Shown in pieces: positions 37,495-46,422 of a stretch of DNA of 47,093 nucleotides. Source of the stretch: an uncultured Candidatus Pelagibacter sp. (GTDB lineage: Bacteria > Pseudomonadota > Alphaproteobacteria > Pelagibacterales > Pelagibacteraceae). The position numbers and the translations under genes are program-made. A model generated the notes under the pieces. The model did no database searches, was not told the DNA's origin, and saw nothing but the letters and a program-made list of their open reading frames with translations. Every line of letters begins with the position of its first letter. Position 1 is the first letter of the stretch. The stretch lies in assembly GCA_905612385.1 (NCBI GenBank), contig CAJQRR010000018.1, positions 1 to 47,093 on the forward strand, written 5' to 3'.

Positions 37495-39252
37495 ATGCTT
37501 AATTCTGAAGAATTAATAAATAAAGTTAAATTATATAATAAATTTTTAAATCCTGAAAAGTTAAATAAAGCTTATAATTTTGCTGTTAAAGCACACGAAA
37601 ATCAAAAACGTGATTCTGGTGACCCATATTCAATTCACCCGATTGCTGTAGCAAATATATTAACAGAGCTAAAGTTAGATAGCGCAACGATAGCAACAGG
37701 ATTACTTCATGATACCATTGAAGATACACACGCTACTTACGAGACTATAAAGAATGAATTTGGACAAGAAGTTGCAGACTTAGTCGATGGTGTAACAAAA
37801 ATATCAGTCTTTGAAAATCAGGCTACATCAACATCAAAAGCAGAAAATTTTAGAAAACTAATTTTAGCAACCTCAAAAGATATTAGGGTACTACTTGTTA
37901 AAATTGCTGATCGACTTCACAACATGAGAACAATTGAAGCAATTTCAAAAATTGAAAAAAAAGAACGTATTGCAAAAGAAACTATGGAAATTTATGCGCC
38001 CTTAGCAGACAGAATGGGGATGCATAGAATTAGAGATGAGCTAGAGGATTTATCTTTTCAGGTTCTAAATAATAATGCGAGAAAACTTATAAAAAATAGA
38101 TTAGATGAAATTAAGGAAGATAAAGTAAATAGTTTTAATTCAATTTCTTTACAATTCAGTGGATTGTTAAATGAACACAAAATAAATGCTGAAATTATTG
38201 GTAGAGAAAAAACACCATTTTCTATTTGGAGAAAAGTTCAAAAAAAAAGAATATCACTAGAACAAATTTCAGACATTATTGGTTTTAGAATAATACTCGA
38301 TAGTGTTGAAGACTGCTACAAGGCTCTTGGTATATTTCATAAAGAATGGAATTGTATACCAGGAAAATTCAAAGATTATATTTCATCCCCTAAAATTAAT
38401 AAATACCAATCATTACATACTTCAATTATAGGACCCAATAGAAGACCAATTGAAATACAACTTAGAACGATGCAAATGCACGAATATGCAGAAAGAGGTA
38501 TTGCCTCTCACTGGAAGTATAAATCTTCTGAAAAATTTAACTCCTTAACTTGGAAGGAATATGACTGGCTTGCTGACTTAGTTGAGATTATCGATAAGAA
38601 TGAAAACCCTGAACACTCCTATGAGTACACCAAACTACAAATGTTCCAGGAAAATGTCTTTTGCTTCACTCCAAAAGGGTCTGTAATTAAATTACCAAAA
38701 GACGCAACACCAATTGATTTTGCGTATGCCGTACATACCAAAATTGGTAATAGCACTATAGCTTGTAAGATTAATGGTAATGAAAGCGAGCTACAAAGTA
38801 TACTTTATAATGGAGATGTTGTGGATATTATTACTTCTAAAAATAAGTCACCTTCATTGCACTGGATTCCTATTACAAAAACTGGAAAAGCAAGATCAGC
38901 AATTAGAAAATATTGGTATAAAAAAGGAGAAGAGAAAGCCCAAAGAATTAAAAAATATAATACTACTCTATGGATTTCTTTACCTGATAAACCTGGAAAA
39001 CTAGGAGAAATTACAACTTTACTTGGCGAACATAGCCTAAATATCTCCAGCGTTGAAATGAAAGAAAAGTCTAAAGAATATATTAATTTTAAATTTAATT
39101 TAATTATAAGAGACTTGAAGAACTTTACAAATTTTATCAGTGAGTTAAAACAAAAGGAGATAAAATTTAAAATCATTAGACACGAGGATAACTGGCTAAA
39201 GGAACGTAATGCTTTCACACGAAAAATCTTTAAATATTTTAAAAAAAACTAA
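37495..39252 (+). CDS. relA: Bifunctional (p)ppGpp synthetase/hydrolase (RSH), compact form
   Basis: The hydrolase domain (about 20-180) keeps His48, the His72-Asp73 pair (LLHDTIEDT), Asp139 and Asn143. The synthetase domain (about 225-345) has PGKFKDYI, YQSLHT and IEIQLRT. A TGS domain (about 375-440) and a C-terminal ACT domain (about 495-575) follow. At 585 residues it is shorter than the usual 700-750: the helical and zinc-finger/conserved-cysteine region between TGS and ACT is largely missing. The product both makes and degrades (p)ppGpp. It overlaps pyrE by 44 bases. Confidence 0.95.
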   Translation: MLNSEELINKVKLYNKFLNPEKLNKAYNFAVKAHENQKRDSGDPYSIHPIAVANILTELKLDSATIATGLLHDTIEDTHATYETIKNEFGQEVADLVDGVTKISVFENQATSTSKAENFRKLILATSKDIRVLLVKIADRLHNMRTIEAISKIEKKERIAKETMEIYAPLADRMGMHRIRDELEDLSFQVLNNNARKLIKNRLDEIKEDKVNSFNSISLQFSGLLNEHKINAEIIGREKTPFSIWRKVQKKRISLEQISDIIGFRIILDSVEDCYKALGIFHKEWNCIPGKFKDYISSPKINKYQSLHTSIIGPNRRPIEIQLRTMQMHEYAERGIASHWKYKSSEKFNSLTWKEYDWLADLVEIIDKNENPEHSYEYTKLQMFQENVFCFTPKGSVIKLPKDATPIDFAYAVHTKIGNSTIACKINGNESELQSILYNGDVVDIITSKNKSPSLHWIPITKTGKARSAIRKYWYKKGEEKAQRIKKYNTTLWISLPDKPGKLGEITTLLGEHSLNISSVEMKEKSKEYINFKFNLIIRDLKNFTNFISELKQKEIKFKIIRHEDNWLKERNAFTRKIFKYFKKN

Positions 39253-39796
39253 CGCACTTATTGAGGGTCATTTTGTGCTTTCTTCAGGTTTGCACTCCCC
39301 TAAGTATATCCAATGTGCGAAATTATTAAGTTTTCCACATTTAGCAAAAGATGTTTGTTATTCACTTGCTAAAAAAATTAAAAAAAAATTTAAGTCTGTA
39401 GATTTAATTTTAGCCCCTGCAATGGGTGGGGTAATTATTGGATATGAAATTGGTAAACTCTTAAAAAAAGAAACTATATTTTGTGAAAGAGTTGATGGCA
39501 AATTTATTTTAAGAAGAGGTTTTCATATTAAAAAAGGTTCAAAAGTTCTTATTATTGAAGATGTTATAACAACGGGTAAATCTGGTTTAGAGTGTGTAAA
39601 ATTGATTACCAAAGCAGGCGCTAAACTTGCTGGATTTGCATCAATCATAGATAGATCAACCAAAAAAACTTTAAAGATAAAAAAAAATATCATTTCACAT
39701 ATGAAAATTGACGTTCCTGCATTTAAAAGAAATAATCTTCCAGAGGCGCTTAAAAATATACCTATTACAGTACCTGGAAGTAGATTTATAAAATGA
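39209..39796 (+). CDS. pyrE: Orotate phosphoribosyltransferase
   Basis: PyrE joins orotate to PRPP, giving orotidylate. The PRPP loop is VLIIEDVITTGKSG (about 114-127) and the early GHFVLSSGLHSPKYIQ block is the orotate site. The 195-residue protein starts at an ATG inside the relA end, preceded by GGA eight bases upstream, which favours this start. It overlaps pdxJ by four bases. The alphaproteobacterial order relA-pyrE-pdxJ is intact. Confidence 0.95.
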   Translation: MLSHEKSLNILKKTNALIEGHFVLSSGLHSPKYIQCAKLLSFPHLAKDVCYSLAKKIKKKFKSVDLILAPAMGGVIIGYEIGKLLKKETIFCERVDGKFILRRGFHIKKGSKVLIIEDVITTGKSGLECVKLITKAGAKLAGFASIIDRSTKKTLKIKKNIISHMKIDVPAFKRNNLPEALKNIPITVPGSRFIK

Positions 39797-40512
39797 AAAG
39801 ACTAGGAGTTAATATTGATCACGTAGCAACAGTTAGAAATGCAAGAGGATCGTTCCATCCAGATCCATTAACTATTGCTAAGCATGTAACTAAATGTGGA
39901 GCTCATTCAGTAACTATACATTTAAGAGAAGACAGAAGACATATCAAAGATGCCGATGTTATTAAAATTTGTAGAAATAAAAAAATAATTACTAATTTAG
40001 AAATTTCATTGAACAAAAAAATAATAAATATAGCATTAAAAAATAAACCTAATTTTATTTGTATAGTTCCTGAAAAAAGAAAGGAAGTAACAACCGAAGG
40101 TGGATTAAACCTAGTAAAAAATAAAAAAAAAATAAATGAAATAATATCATTATTTAATAAGAAAAATATTAGAACAAGTTTATTTGTTGACCCAACTTTA
40201 AAAGATATAAAAATTGCAAAAGAATTAAATGCTACTTGTGTTGAGTTACATACAGGAAAAATTTCTAATTTAGTAAAAGAAAATAAAAATTATAAAAATG
40301 AATATTTAAAAATTAAGAAATGTTCAGAACTTGGTGTTCAGCTTGGAATTGAGGTTCATGCTGGTCATGGTCTTGACTATAAAACTACTGCTATACTAAG
40401 TAAAATTAAAGAAATTACAGAATTTAATATTGGTCATTTTATAATCGGTGAGTCACTCACTCATGGTTTAAAAAACACTATTAAGGCATTTAAAAAAATA
40501 ACCAACAAATAG
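39793..40512 (+). CDS. pdxJ: Pyridoxine 5'-phosphate synthase
   Basis: PdxJ condenses 3-amino-2-oxopropyl phosphate with deoxyxylulose-5-phosphate, forming vitamin B6. Signatures are NIDHVATVRNARGS (about 6-19), IHLREDRRHI (43-52), and GIEVHAGHGLDY near residue 190. At 239 residues the length is normal. Its four-base start overlap with pyrE and the two-base gap before acpS indicate one transcript. Confidence 0.97.
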   Translation: MKRLGVNIDHVATVRNARGSFHPDPLTIAKHVTKCGAHSVTIHLREDRRHIKDADVIKICRNKKIITNLEISLNKKIINIALKNKPNFICIVPEKRKEVTTEGGLNLVKNKKKINEIISLFNKKNIRTSLFVDPTLKDIKIAKELNATCVELHTGKISNLVKENKNYKNEYLKIKKCSELGVQLGIEVHAGHGLDYKTTAILSKIKEITEFNIGHFIIGESLTHGLKNTIKAFKKITNK

Positions 40513-40514
40513 AT

Positions 40515-40901
40515 ATGAAAATTCTTGGTATCGGTGTGGATATGGTAGAAAATATTAGAATACATAAATCTTTAAAAAATGTCAGTTTTATTAAAAGAGT
40601 TTTTTCTAGCTCAGAAATATTGTTAACCAAAAACATAACAAATAAAAAATCTTATTATTCTAAAAGATTTGCTGCTAAAGAAGCATTTTCTAAAGCAATT
40701 GGAACAGGTTTTAGGGGTAATTTGAATTTTAGAGATATAACTATAATTAACGATAAATTAGGTAAACCCTCATTTGTAGTTACAGATAAAATTAAAAAAA
40801 TTGTTAAAAAGCAATTTAAGATATCATCTTTTGATTTCTTTCTGTCAATTTCAGATGAAAAAAAATATTCTATAGCCTACGTAATTTTGCAAAAAAAATG
40901 A
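40515..40901 (+). CDS. acpS: Holo-[acyl-carrier-protein] synthase
   Basis: AcpS transfers phosphopantetheine from CoA to acyl carrier protein. The 128-residue protein has the metal-binding GIGVDMVENIRI (Asp8) and RFAAKEAFSKAIGTG (Glu about 58). It lies between pdxJ and lepB in the conserved alphaproteobacterial order and overlaps lepB by four bases. Confidence 0.96.
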   Translation: MKILGIGVDMVENIRIHKSLKNVSFIKRVFSSSEILLTKNITNKKSYYSKRFAAKEAFSKAIGTGFRGNLNFRDITIINDKLGKPSFVVTDKIKKIVKKQFKISSFDFFLSISDEKKYSIAYVILQKK

Positions 40902-41632
40902 TAACTAAAAATATTATAATTGATAATGTTAAGACAATTTTTTATGCTTTAGTAATAGCTATAGTGATTAGATCTCTTTTTATTCAACCATTTTACATTC
41001 CCTCATCATCAATGGAACCAACATTTTTAATTGGTGATAGATTGTTTGTTACGAAGTATTCTTATGGTTATAGCAAGCATTCTTTTCCTTTTAGCCCACC
41101 AATAATAAATGGAAGATTATTTTCTAAGAAACCTAAGGTTGGTGATGTTGTTGTTTTTAAAACACCAGCTGATAATAGGACAGATTATATTAAAAGATTA
41201 ATTGGTCTACCAGGTGATAATATTCAATTCATTAACGGTGATCTATTTGTAAACAATAATAAAATATTCAAATCTAGAATTTCCCAAAATGATAAAATTT
41301 ATTGTGGAAAACAAACTATAGACGTTAATACATTTGAGGAAAAACTTCCAAATGGCAAAACACATAATAGTGTATATTTAAAAAGTTATAGTTTTCAAAA
41401 TTCTGATAATTTTATAGTTCCTTCTAAACACTACTTTTTTTTAGGTGACAACAGAGACTGCTCTAAGGATAGTAGATACCTGACTAGTGTCGGTTATGTT
41501 CATGAAGATAATTTAGTCGGCAAAGCTCAATTTATTTTTTTTTCATCTGATTTTAGAATCGGAAGTATTTTTTCTTTTTGGAAATGGCATAAGACAATTA
41601 GATTTGACAGGTTTTTTAAGAAAATCATTTAA
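40898..41632 (+). CDS. lepB: Signal peptidase I
   Basis: LepB removes signal peptides after Sec and Tat export. A single membrane segment (about 8-27) precedes the catalytic Ser38 in PSSSMEPT and Lys99 in DYIKRLIGLPGD; FFLGDNRDCSKDSR and KAQFIFFS-like box E are present. The 244-residue length is normal. lepB-rnc are neighbours in most proteobacteria; here they overlap by one base. Confidence 0.96.
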   Translation: MITKNIIIDNVKTIFYALVIAIVIRSLFIQPFYIPSSSMEPTFLIGDRLFVTKYSYGYSKHSFPFSPPIINGRLFSKKPKVGDVVVFKTPADNRTDYIKRLIGLPGDNIQFINGDLFVNNNKIFKSRISQNDKIYCGKQTIDVNTFEEKLPNGKTHNSVYLKSYSFQNSDNFIVPSKHYFFLGDNRDCSKDSRYLTSVGYVHEDNLVGKAQFIFFSSDFRIGSIFSFWKWHKTIRFDRFFKKII

Positions 41633-42300
41633 TGAAAATTAATCCCACAACATTAGAAAAGAAATTAAAATTAAAGTTTTCAGATCAAAAAACTTTCATT
41701 AAAAGCTTAACGCACAAAAGCTTTGATTCAATAAACAATAATGAAAAAATTGAATTTTTAGGTGATAGAGTTTTGGGTCTTATTATCGCAAAAAAATTAT
41801 TAGAACTTTATCCAGAAGAAAGAGAAGGAGTCCTAGATAAAAAATTTGCTTCATTGGTAAATAAAAAAAAATGTCTAGAAATTGCTAAAAAAATTGAATT
41901 AGAGAAATATATTTTAGTTTTAAACCCTAAGAATAAAGAAATTGAAATTGAAGATAAAATAGTAGCTGATTGTTTAGAAGCTTTAATTGGAGCGATCTAT
42001 CTTGACAAAGGTTTAAATTTCACTGAAAAATTTATTCTCAATTTATGGAGTGAGCATATTACAGCGAGCGTTGTAACCCAAATTGATGCAAAGACAAAAC
42101 TCCAAGAGTATTCGCTTAAGATTTTTAAAGTCTTGCCTATTTATAAGCTAATATCTAATACTGGGCCTCGACATAAACCACTCTTTAAAGTTGCTGTTAA
42201 ATTAAAAAATACTAAATTTTTCACAGCAGAGGGATCTTCTAAAAAAGACGCAGAACAGAATGCTGCTTCTTTATGCATTGAGGATGTTTTTAAAAAATGA
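41632..42300 (+). CDS. rnc: Ribonuclease III
   Basis: RNase III cuts double-stranded RNA, including rRNA precursors. The catalytic motif is NEKIEFLGDRVLGL at about 37-50; the second acidic cluster is ADCLEALIGAIYLD (about 117-130). The C-terminal dsRNA-binding domain (about 155-220) ends with FTAEGSSKKDAEQNAASLCIEDV. The 222 residues are a normal length. The stop overlaps recO by four bases; era, usually next in this operon, is absent. Confidence 0.97.
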   Translation: MKINPTTLEKKLKLKFSDQKTFIKSLTHKSFDSINNNEKIEFLGDRVLGLIIAKKLLELYPEEREGVLDKKFASLVNKKKCLEIAKKIELEKYILVLNPKNKEIEIEDKIVADCLEALIGAIYLDKGLNFTEKFILNLWSEHITASVVTQIDAKTKLQEYSLKIFKVLPIYKLISNTGPRHKPLFKVAVKLKNTKFFTAEGSSKKDAEQNAASLCIEDVFKK

Positions 42301-42977
42301 ATTGGGATGATAGCGCTTATTTAGTTTCCAAAAATAGATACAGCGAAAATTCAATAATTGCTGAAGTGTTTACAGAAAACCATGGAAAAATTTCAGGGAT
42401 AATTTTTGGTGGTACATCAAAGAAAATCAAAAATTATTTACAAATTGGTAATAAAATTTATGTAAACTATAATTCTAAAAGCGTTACTAGAATTGGTTAT
42501 TTTAAAATAGAAATTGTAAAAGCCTTAACTCCACTCTATTTTGACGAAAATCAAAAACTATCCTGTATTACCTCAGCTATGCATCTTATAAAACTTCTTA
42601 CGGCTGAAGCTCAATCTAATAAAGAAATTTTTAAATTAATTGATAAATTTTTTGAAATATTAACTTCTGATAACTGGATACAAAAATATATTTTCTGGGA
42701 GTTGGAACTGTTAAAATTATTGGGATATGATTTAGAACTAAAAAATATGGTTGAAAAAGAGATTATTAACAATGAAACTAATTATTACGTTAAATCTTCG
42801 ACAGAGAAAAAAAACATTCCAAATTTTTTAATTGATGAAAACAATCTTGATGTTAATTTAAAAAATTTACTCAAAGGTTTAAAACTTGTTAGTGATTACC
42901 TTGAAAAAAGTATTTTAAAACCAAATAATTTAAACCTCCCAACTTCTAGGACTCATTTTATTAACCTTTTAAAATAA
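42297..42977 (+). CDS. recO: DNA repair protein RecO
   Basis: RecO loads RecA on SSB-coated DNA with RecR. The N-terminal OB-like domain (SAYLVSKNRYSENSIIAEVFTENHGKISGIIFGG) is clear; the rest is helical and ends with PTSRTHFINLL. The 226-residue protein lacks an obvious four-cysteine zinc site, which is common in alphaproteobacterial RecO. It ends the dapA-to-recO run; its stop is directly followed by the stop of hemB on the other strand. Confidence 0.9.
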   Translation: MNWDDSAYLVSKNRYSENSIIAEVFTENHGKISGIIFGGTSKKIKNYLQIGNKIYVNYNSKSVTRIGYFKIEIVKALTPLYFDENQKLSCITSAMHLIKLLTAEAQSNKEIFKLIDKFFEILTSDNWIQKYIFWELELLKLLGYDLELKNMVEKEIINNETNYYVKSSTEKKNIPNFLIDENNLDVNLKNLLKGLKLVSDYLEKSILKPNNLNLPTSRTHFINLLK

Positions 42978-43967
42978 TTATTTAATTAAATCGTTAATTC
43001 TGTCAGCGTAATAACTTACTATAGCGTTTGCCCCAGCTCTTTTAAAAGAAATCAAACTTTCTAACACAGAGTTTTTGTCTATTAGGCCTTTTTTAATGCC
43101 ATTACTTAATAGAGAGTATTCACCTGAGACTTGATAGGCTAGAACAGGAATTTTAAAATTATCTTTAACTGTTTTAATTATATCTAAGTAGGGCATACCA
43201 GGCTTAACCATAACCATATCGGCTCCTTCTTTAATATCTAAAGCTACCTCTCTTATTGCTTCATCACTATTTCTAAAATCCATTTGGTAATTTTTCTTAT
43301 CACCTTTTAGTAAGCCTTTTGAACCAACAGCATCTCTGAACGGACCATAAAAGCTTGAAGCATATTTTACCGCATAAGAAAGTAGCTGAACCATTTCATG
43401 TCCTTCTTTATCCAAAGCTTTTCTTATTTTACCAATTCTTCCATCCATCATGTCTGATGGAGCCAGAACATCACAACCAATTTCTGCCTGTAACAATGAT
43501 TGGTTTATCAAGACTTCAATAGTTTCATCATTTAATACGTAGCCTGATTTTGTTAAACCATCATGACCATGAGAAGTGTAGGGATCCAATGCTACATCAC
43601 ACATAATACCAATTTCATTTTTATATCTTTTTTTAATATATCGAGCAGCTTTACAAACAAGATTGTCCTCATTTAAAGCCTCAGTTCCAATATCATTTTT
43701 TTTTGTCTTATTTGTATAGGGGAACAATGCAACCATAGGTATCTTATTTTTGATTGCTCTATCAACTATGATTCCTATTTTATCAATTGTATATCTATAA
43801 ACATCAGGCATTGTTTTGATGGATTGTTTTATATTTTTTCCATCAATCAAGAATATTGGTAATATAAAGTCGCTAGATGAAAGGCTATTCTCTTGAATTA
43901 ATCTTCTAGACCAATCATTTTTACGACTACGTCTAAGTCTCAAATTTGGGTAATTTCCTGTAATCAT
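42978..43967 (-). CDS. hemB: Delta-aminolevulinic acid dehydratase (porphobilinogen synthase)
   Basis: HemB condenses two 5-aminolevulinates to porphobilinogen in heme synthesis. Both active-site lysines are present: Lys202 (YAVKYASSFYGPFRDA) and the Schiff-base Lys255 (DMVMVKPGMPY). In the metal site, DVALDPYTSHGHDG has Asp and Thr where zinc enzymes have cysteines, so this is the Mg-type (zinc-independent) enzyme typical of alphaproteobacteria. Length 329 is normal. It is divergent from the dioxygenase gene. Confidence 0.97.
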   Translation of the reverse strand: MITGNYPNLRLRRSRKNDWSRRLIQENSLSSSDFILPIFLIDGKNIKQSIKTMPDVYRYTIDKIGIIVDRAIKNKIPMVALFPYTNKTKKNDIGTEALNEDNLVCKAARYIKKRYKNEIGIMCDVALDPYTSHGHDGLTKSGYVLNDETIEVLINQSLLQAEIGCDVLAPSDMMDGRIGKIRKALDKEGHEMVQLLSYAVKYASSFYGPFRDAVGSKGLLKGDKKNYQMDFRNSDEAIREVALDIKEGADMVMVKPGMPYLDIIKTVKDNFKIPVLAYQVSGEYSLLSNGIKKGLIDKNSVLESLISFKRAGANAIVSYYADRINDLIK

Positions 43968-43988
43968 GTTTAAATCTACTTTTAAAAT

Positions 43989-44017
43989 GCGACAAATGTA
44001 TTATACAAATATATATT
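43989..44017 (+). promoter_or_regulatory. Divergent promoter region between hemB and the dioxygenase operon
   Basis: On the plus strand, GCGACA (43989-43994) and TATATT (44012-44017) are 17 bases apart and could start the dioxygenase-rpiB-glyA-nrdR run. On the minus strand a perfect TATAAT lies at 44005-44000, upstream of hemB with a predicted leader of about 26 bases, but its -35 is weak. The two elements overlap, so the two transcripts may compete. Confidence 0.5.
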
Positions 44018-44040
44018 AAAAAGGGTAAAAAACAATCACC

Positions 44041-44682
44041 ATGAACAAAAATAACAAAAATATTGTAAACTTAGATTTAAAAAAAGAAGATAAAATTTTA
44101 GATTTTAGTGACTTTCAAAAACAAAATATCAAATTTGATATTAATAAATTACAGGAAGCTTACAATCAGATTGTTCAAACTAAAAAATTTGACGATGGTG
44201 GGGGTATTGCCCACTTTGGAGCCATTTCTCTAACACAAATTCCTGGTGATCCAGATTCTGTAAAGGGAAGTAAAGCTAGAGGTGTTTATTGGACTAAGCC
44301 AGACAAGTCAGGTAAAGAAGTTTCAAGAGATGTCACAGTTGATGAATCTGCCTACTCTGAGTTTATAAAGGATTATGAAAATACTTATTTCAAAGAAGTA
44401 TTTGATACACTTTCCTCAAAATATAAATTAGGTAGAGTAAGAATATTGTTAAAAGAACCTAGATCTACACTAAGTTGGCATAGAGATCCGGAACCAAGAT
44501 TGCATATTCCAATAATTACTAATCCTGGTGCCATTATGGTAGTAGATCATGTTGCTAAACATATGCCTGCAGATGGATCTGTTTGGGTTACTAATAATAC
44601 AAAATACCACAATGCTTTTAATGGTGGTGAAGAAAATCGAATTCACTTAGTGGCTTGTGTTTTAGATTATAAGTTTAATTAG
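44041..44682 (+). CDS. Aspartyl/asparaginyl beta-hydroxylase-like 2-oxoglutarate/Fe(II) dioxygenase
   Basis: The 213-residue cytoplasmic protein has the jelly-roll iron motif of this superfamily: His147-x-Asp149 in LSWHRDPEPRLHIPI, distal His190 in NTKYHNAFNGG, and Arg200 ten residues later to bind 2-oxoglutarate. The RLHIPI block is typical of Asp/Asn beta-hydroxylases. The N-terminal 30 residues are polar and variable. The substrate (small molecule or protein side chain) cannot be told. It leads the rpiB-glyA-nrdR run and is one base upstream of rpiB. Confidence 0.82.
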   Translation: MNKNNKNIVNLDLKKEDKILDFSDFQKQNIKFDINKLQEAYNQIVQTKKFDDGGGIAHFGAISLTQIPGDPDSVKGSKARGVYWTKPDKSGKEVSRDVTVDESAYSEFIKDYENTYFKEVFDTLSSKYKLGRVRILLKEPRSTLSWHRDPEPRLHIPIITNPGAIMVVDHVAKHMPADGSVWVTNNTKYHNAFNGGEENRIHLVACVLDYKFN

Positions 44683-44683
44683 T

Positions 44684-45109
44684 TTGAAAAAAATATTTTT
44701 ATCATCTGATCATGCTGGTTATAAGTTAAAAGAATATATTAAACTTCATTTAGATAAACAAAAAATTAAATATACAGACCTAGGTCCTTTCAATAGTGAT
44801 AAAGTTGATTATCCAGATTATGCTCATAAAGTAGCTAAAAAAGTTAAAACTAATAATAATCATGCTGGAATACTAATTTGTGGATCTGGCATGGGTATGA
44901 ATATTGCTGCAAATAGACATAAAAATATACGTGCAGCTCAGTGTTTTAATTTAAAATCTACTAAATTATCAAGATTGCATAACGATGCAAATATCATTAC
45001 ATTGGGATCAAGGCTGCTTACTAAAAAAAATGCTTTAAATTGTGTTAATGTTTTTTTAAATACAAAATTTGAAGGTGGAAGACACGCAAAAAGAATTGAG
45101 AAAATTTAA
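44684..45109 (+). CDS. rpiB: Ribose 5-phosphate isomerase B
   Basis: RpiB interconverts ribose-5- and ribulose-5-phosphate. The 141-residue protein starts [20 protein letters not shown]; the catalytic Cys lies in [16 protein letters not shown] (about 65-80) and the phosphate-binding arginines in [25 protein letters not shown] completes the site. The start codon is TTG, one base after the dioxygenase stop. glyA begins two bases after the stop, an rpiB-glyA pair common in alphaproteobacteria. Confidence 0.95.
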   Translation: MKKIFLSSDHAGYKLKEYIKLHLDKQKIKYTDLGPFNSDKVDYPDYAHKVAKKVKTNNNHAGILICGSGMGMNIAANRHKNIRAAQCFNLKSTKLSRLHNDANIITLGSRLLTKKNALNCVNVFLNTKFEGGRHAKRIEKI

Positions 45110-45111
45110 TT

Positions 45112-46422
45112 ATGTCTAGTGAAAAAAACTATTTAAACAAAAACTATAAAAGTTTTTTTGAAGATAGCTTATCTGTAGCTGATCCAGAATTACATAAAGT
45201 GATAAGTGATGAATTAAAAAGACAGCAACAGCATATAGAGTTAATTGCCTCCGAGAATATTGTTTCACAAGCTGTTTTAGAGGCGCAAGGTTCTGTACTA
45301 ACAAATAAATATGCAGAGGGATATCCTGGAAAAAGATACTACAATGGTTGTGAGCATGTTGATGTTGCCGAAAACTTAGCCATTGAAAGATTAAAAAAGT
45401 TATTTGATTGTAAATTTGCAAACGTCCAACCACATTCTGGGGCTCAAGCAAATGGAGCTGTATTTTTAGCACTATTAAATCCTGGTGATACATTTATGGG
45501 AATGAGTTTAAATTCTGGTGGACATATTACGCATGGGTTAAAGATTTCAATGTCTGGAAAATGGTTTAATCCAATAGGGTATGATGTCGATAAAGAATCT
45601 GAACTTATCGACTATGATAATGTTGAGAAACTTGCATTAGAACATAAACCAAAACTTATAATTTGCGGTGGTAGTGCTTATTCCAGAGTGATTGACTTTA
45701 AAAGGTTTAGAGAGATTGCTGATAAAGTAGGAGCATATTTGATGGTAGATATGGCTCACTTTTCAGGTTTAGTTGCTGGTAAAGGTTACCCAAATCCATG
45801 TGAACATGCTCACGTAGTAACTTCAACAACTCATAAAGTTTTCAGAAGTGCTAGAGGTGGAATTATTCTAACCAATCATGAAGATCTAGCAAAAAAATTT
45901 AACACAGCAGTGTTTCCTGGTTATCAAGGTGGACCGTTGATGCACGTTATTGCCGCAAAGGCTGCCGGTTTTTTAGAAGCATTAAGACCAGATTTTAAAG
46001 ATTATATTAGATCAGTTTTAGCTAATGCCAAAATTTTATCAGAGACACTTAAGAATAATGGCTTTAAGATTTATTCTGGTGGAACGGATACACACTTAAT
46101 GTTAGTTGATCTAAGACCTTTTAATGTTAAGGGTAATTTGGCGGCCGAAAGCCTTTCTAATGCTAATATTACCTGCAATAAAAATGGAATACCTTTTGAT
46201 TCAGAAAAACCAATGATTACTTCTGGCATAAGATTAGGAACTCAAGCCGCAACAACTAGAGGTTTTGGATTAAAAGAATTCGAAAAAGTAGGTGAATTAA
46301 TAACTAAAGTTGTAAAAGGTTTGTCTAATAACCCTGATGATAATAGTAAAATTGAAGAAGAAGTTAGAAATGAAGTTGTAGAGCTTACCTCTCACTTCCC
46401 AATTTATAAAAATTTAAAATAA
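45112..46422 (+). CDS. glyA: Serine hydroxymethyltransferase
   Basis: GlyA interconverts serine and glycine while moving a one-carbon unit to or from tetrahydrofolate. PLP binding: Lys242 in [14 protein letters not shown], with [14 protein letters not shown] before it. The N-terminal [15 protein letters not shown] and [16 protein letters not shown] are standard. The strongly conserved stretch after the lysine usually reads THKTLRGPRGG; here it is [12 protein letters not shown] 20-residue N-terminal extension is present. It can accept the glycine and methylene-THF that SoxBDAG produces. Confidence 0.97.
   Translation: MSSEKNYLNKNYKSFFEDSLSVADPELHKVISDELKRQQQHIELIASENIVSQAVLEAQGSVLTNKYAEGYPGKRYYNGCEHVDVAENLAIERLKKLFDCKFANVQPHSGAQANGAVFLALLNPGDTFMGMSLNSGGHITHGLKISMSGKWFNPIGYDVDKESELIDYDNVEKLALEHKPKLIICGGSAYSRVIDFKRFREIADKVGAYLMVDMAHFSGLVAGKGYPNPCEHAHVVTSTTHKVFRSARGGIILTNHEDLAKKFNTAVFPGYQGGPLMHVIAAKAAGFLEALRPDFKDYIRSVLANAKILSETLKNNGFKIYSGGTDTHLMLVDLRPFNVKGNLAAESLSNANITCNKNGIPFDSEKPMITSGIRLGTQAATTRGFGLKEFEKVGELITKVVKGLSNNPDDNSKIEEEVRNEVVELTSHFPIYKNLK

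Noticed and set aside
38805..39218. Minus-strand open frame inside relA
   Set aside because: relA is clearly coding through this region with conserved TGS and ACT motifs; the antisense frame shows no features.
45110..45111. Glycine riboswitch before glyA
   Set aside because: Only two bases separate rpiB and glyA, so there is no leader to hold one.
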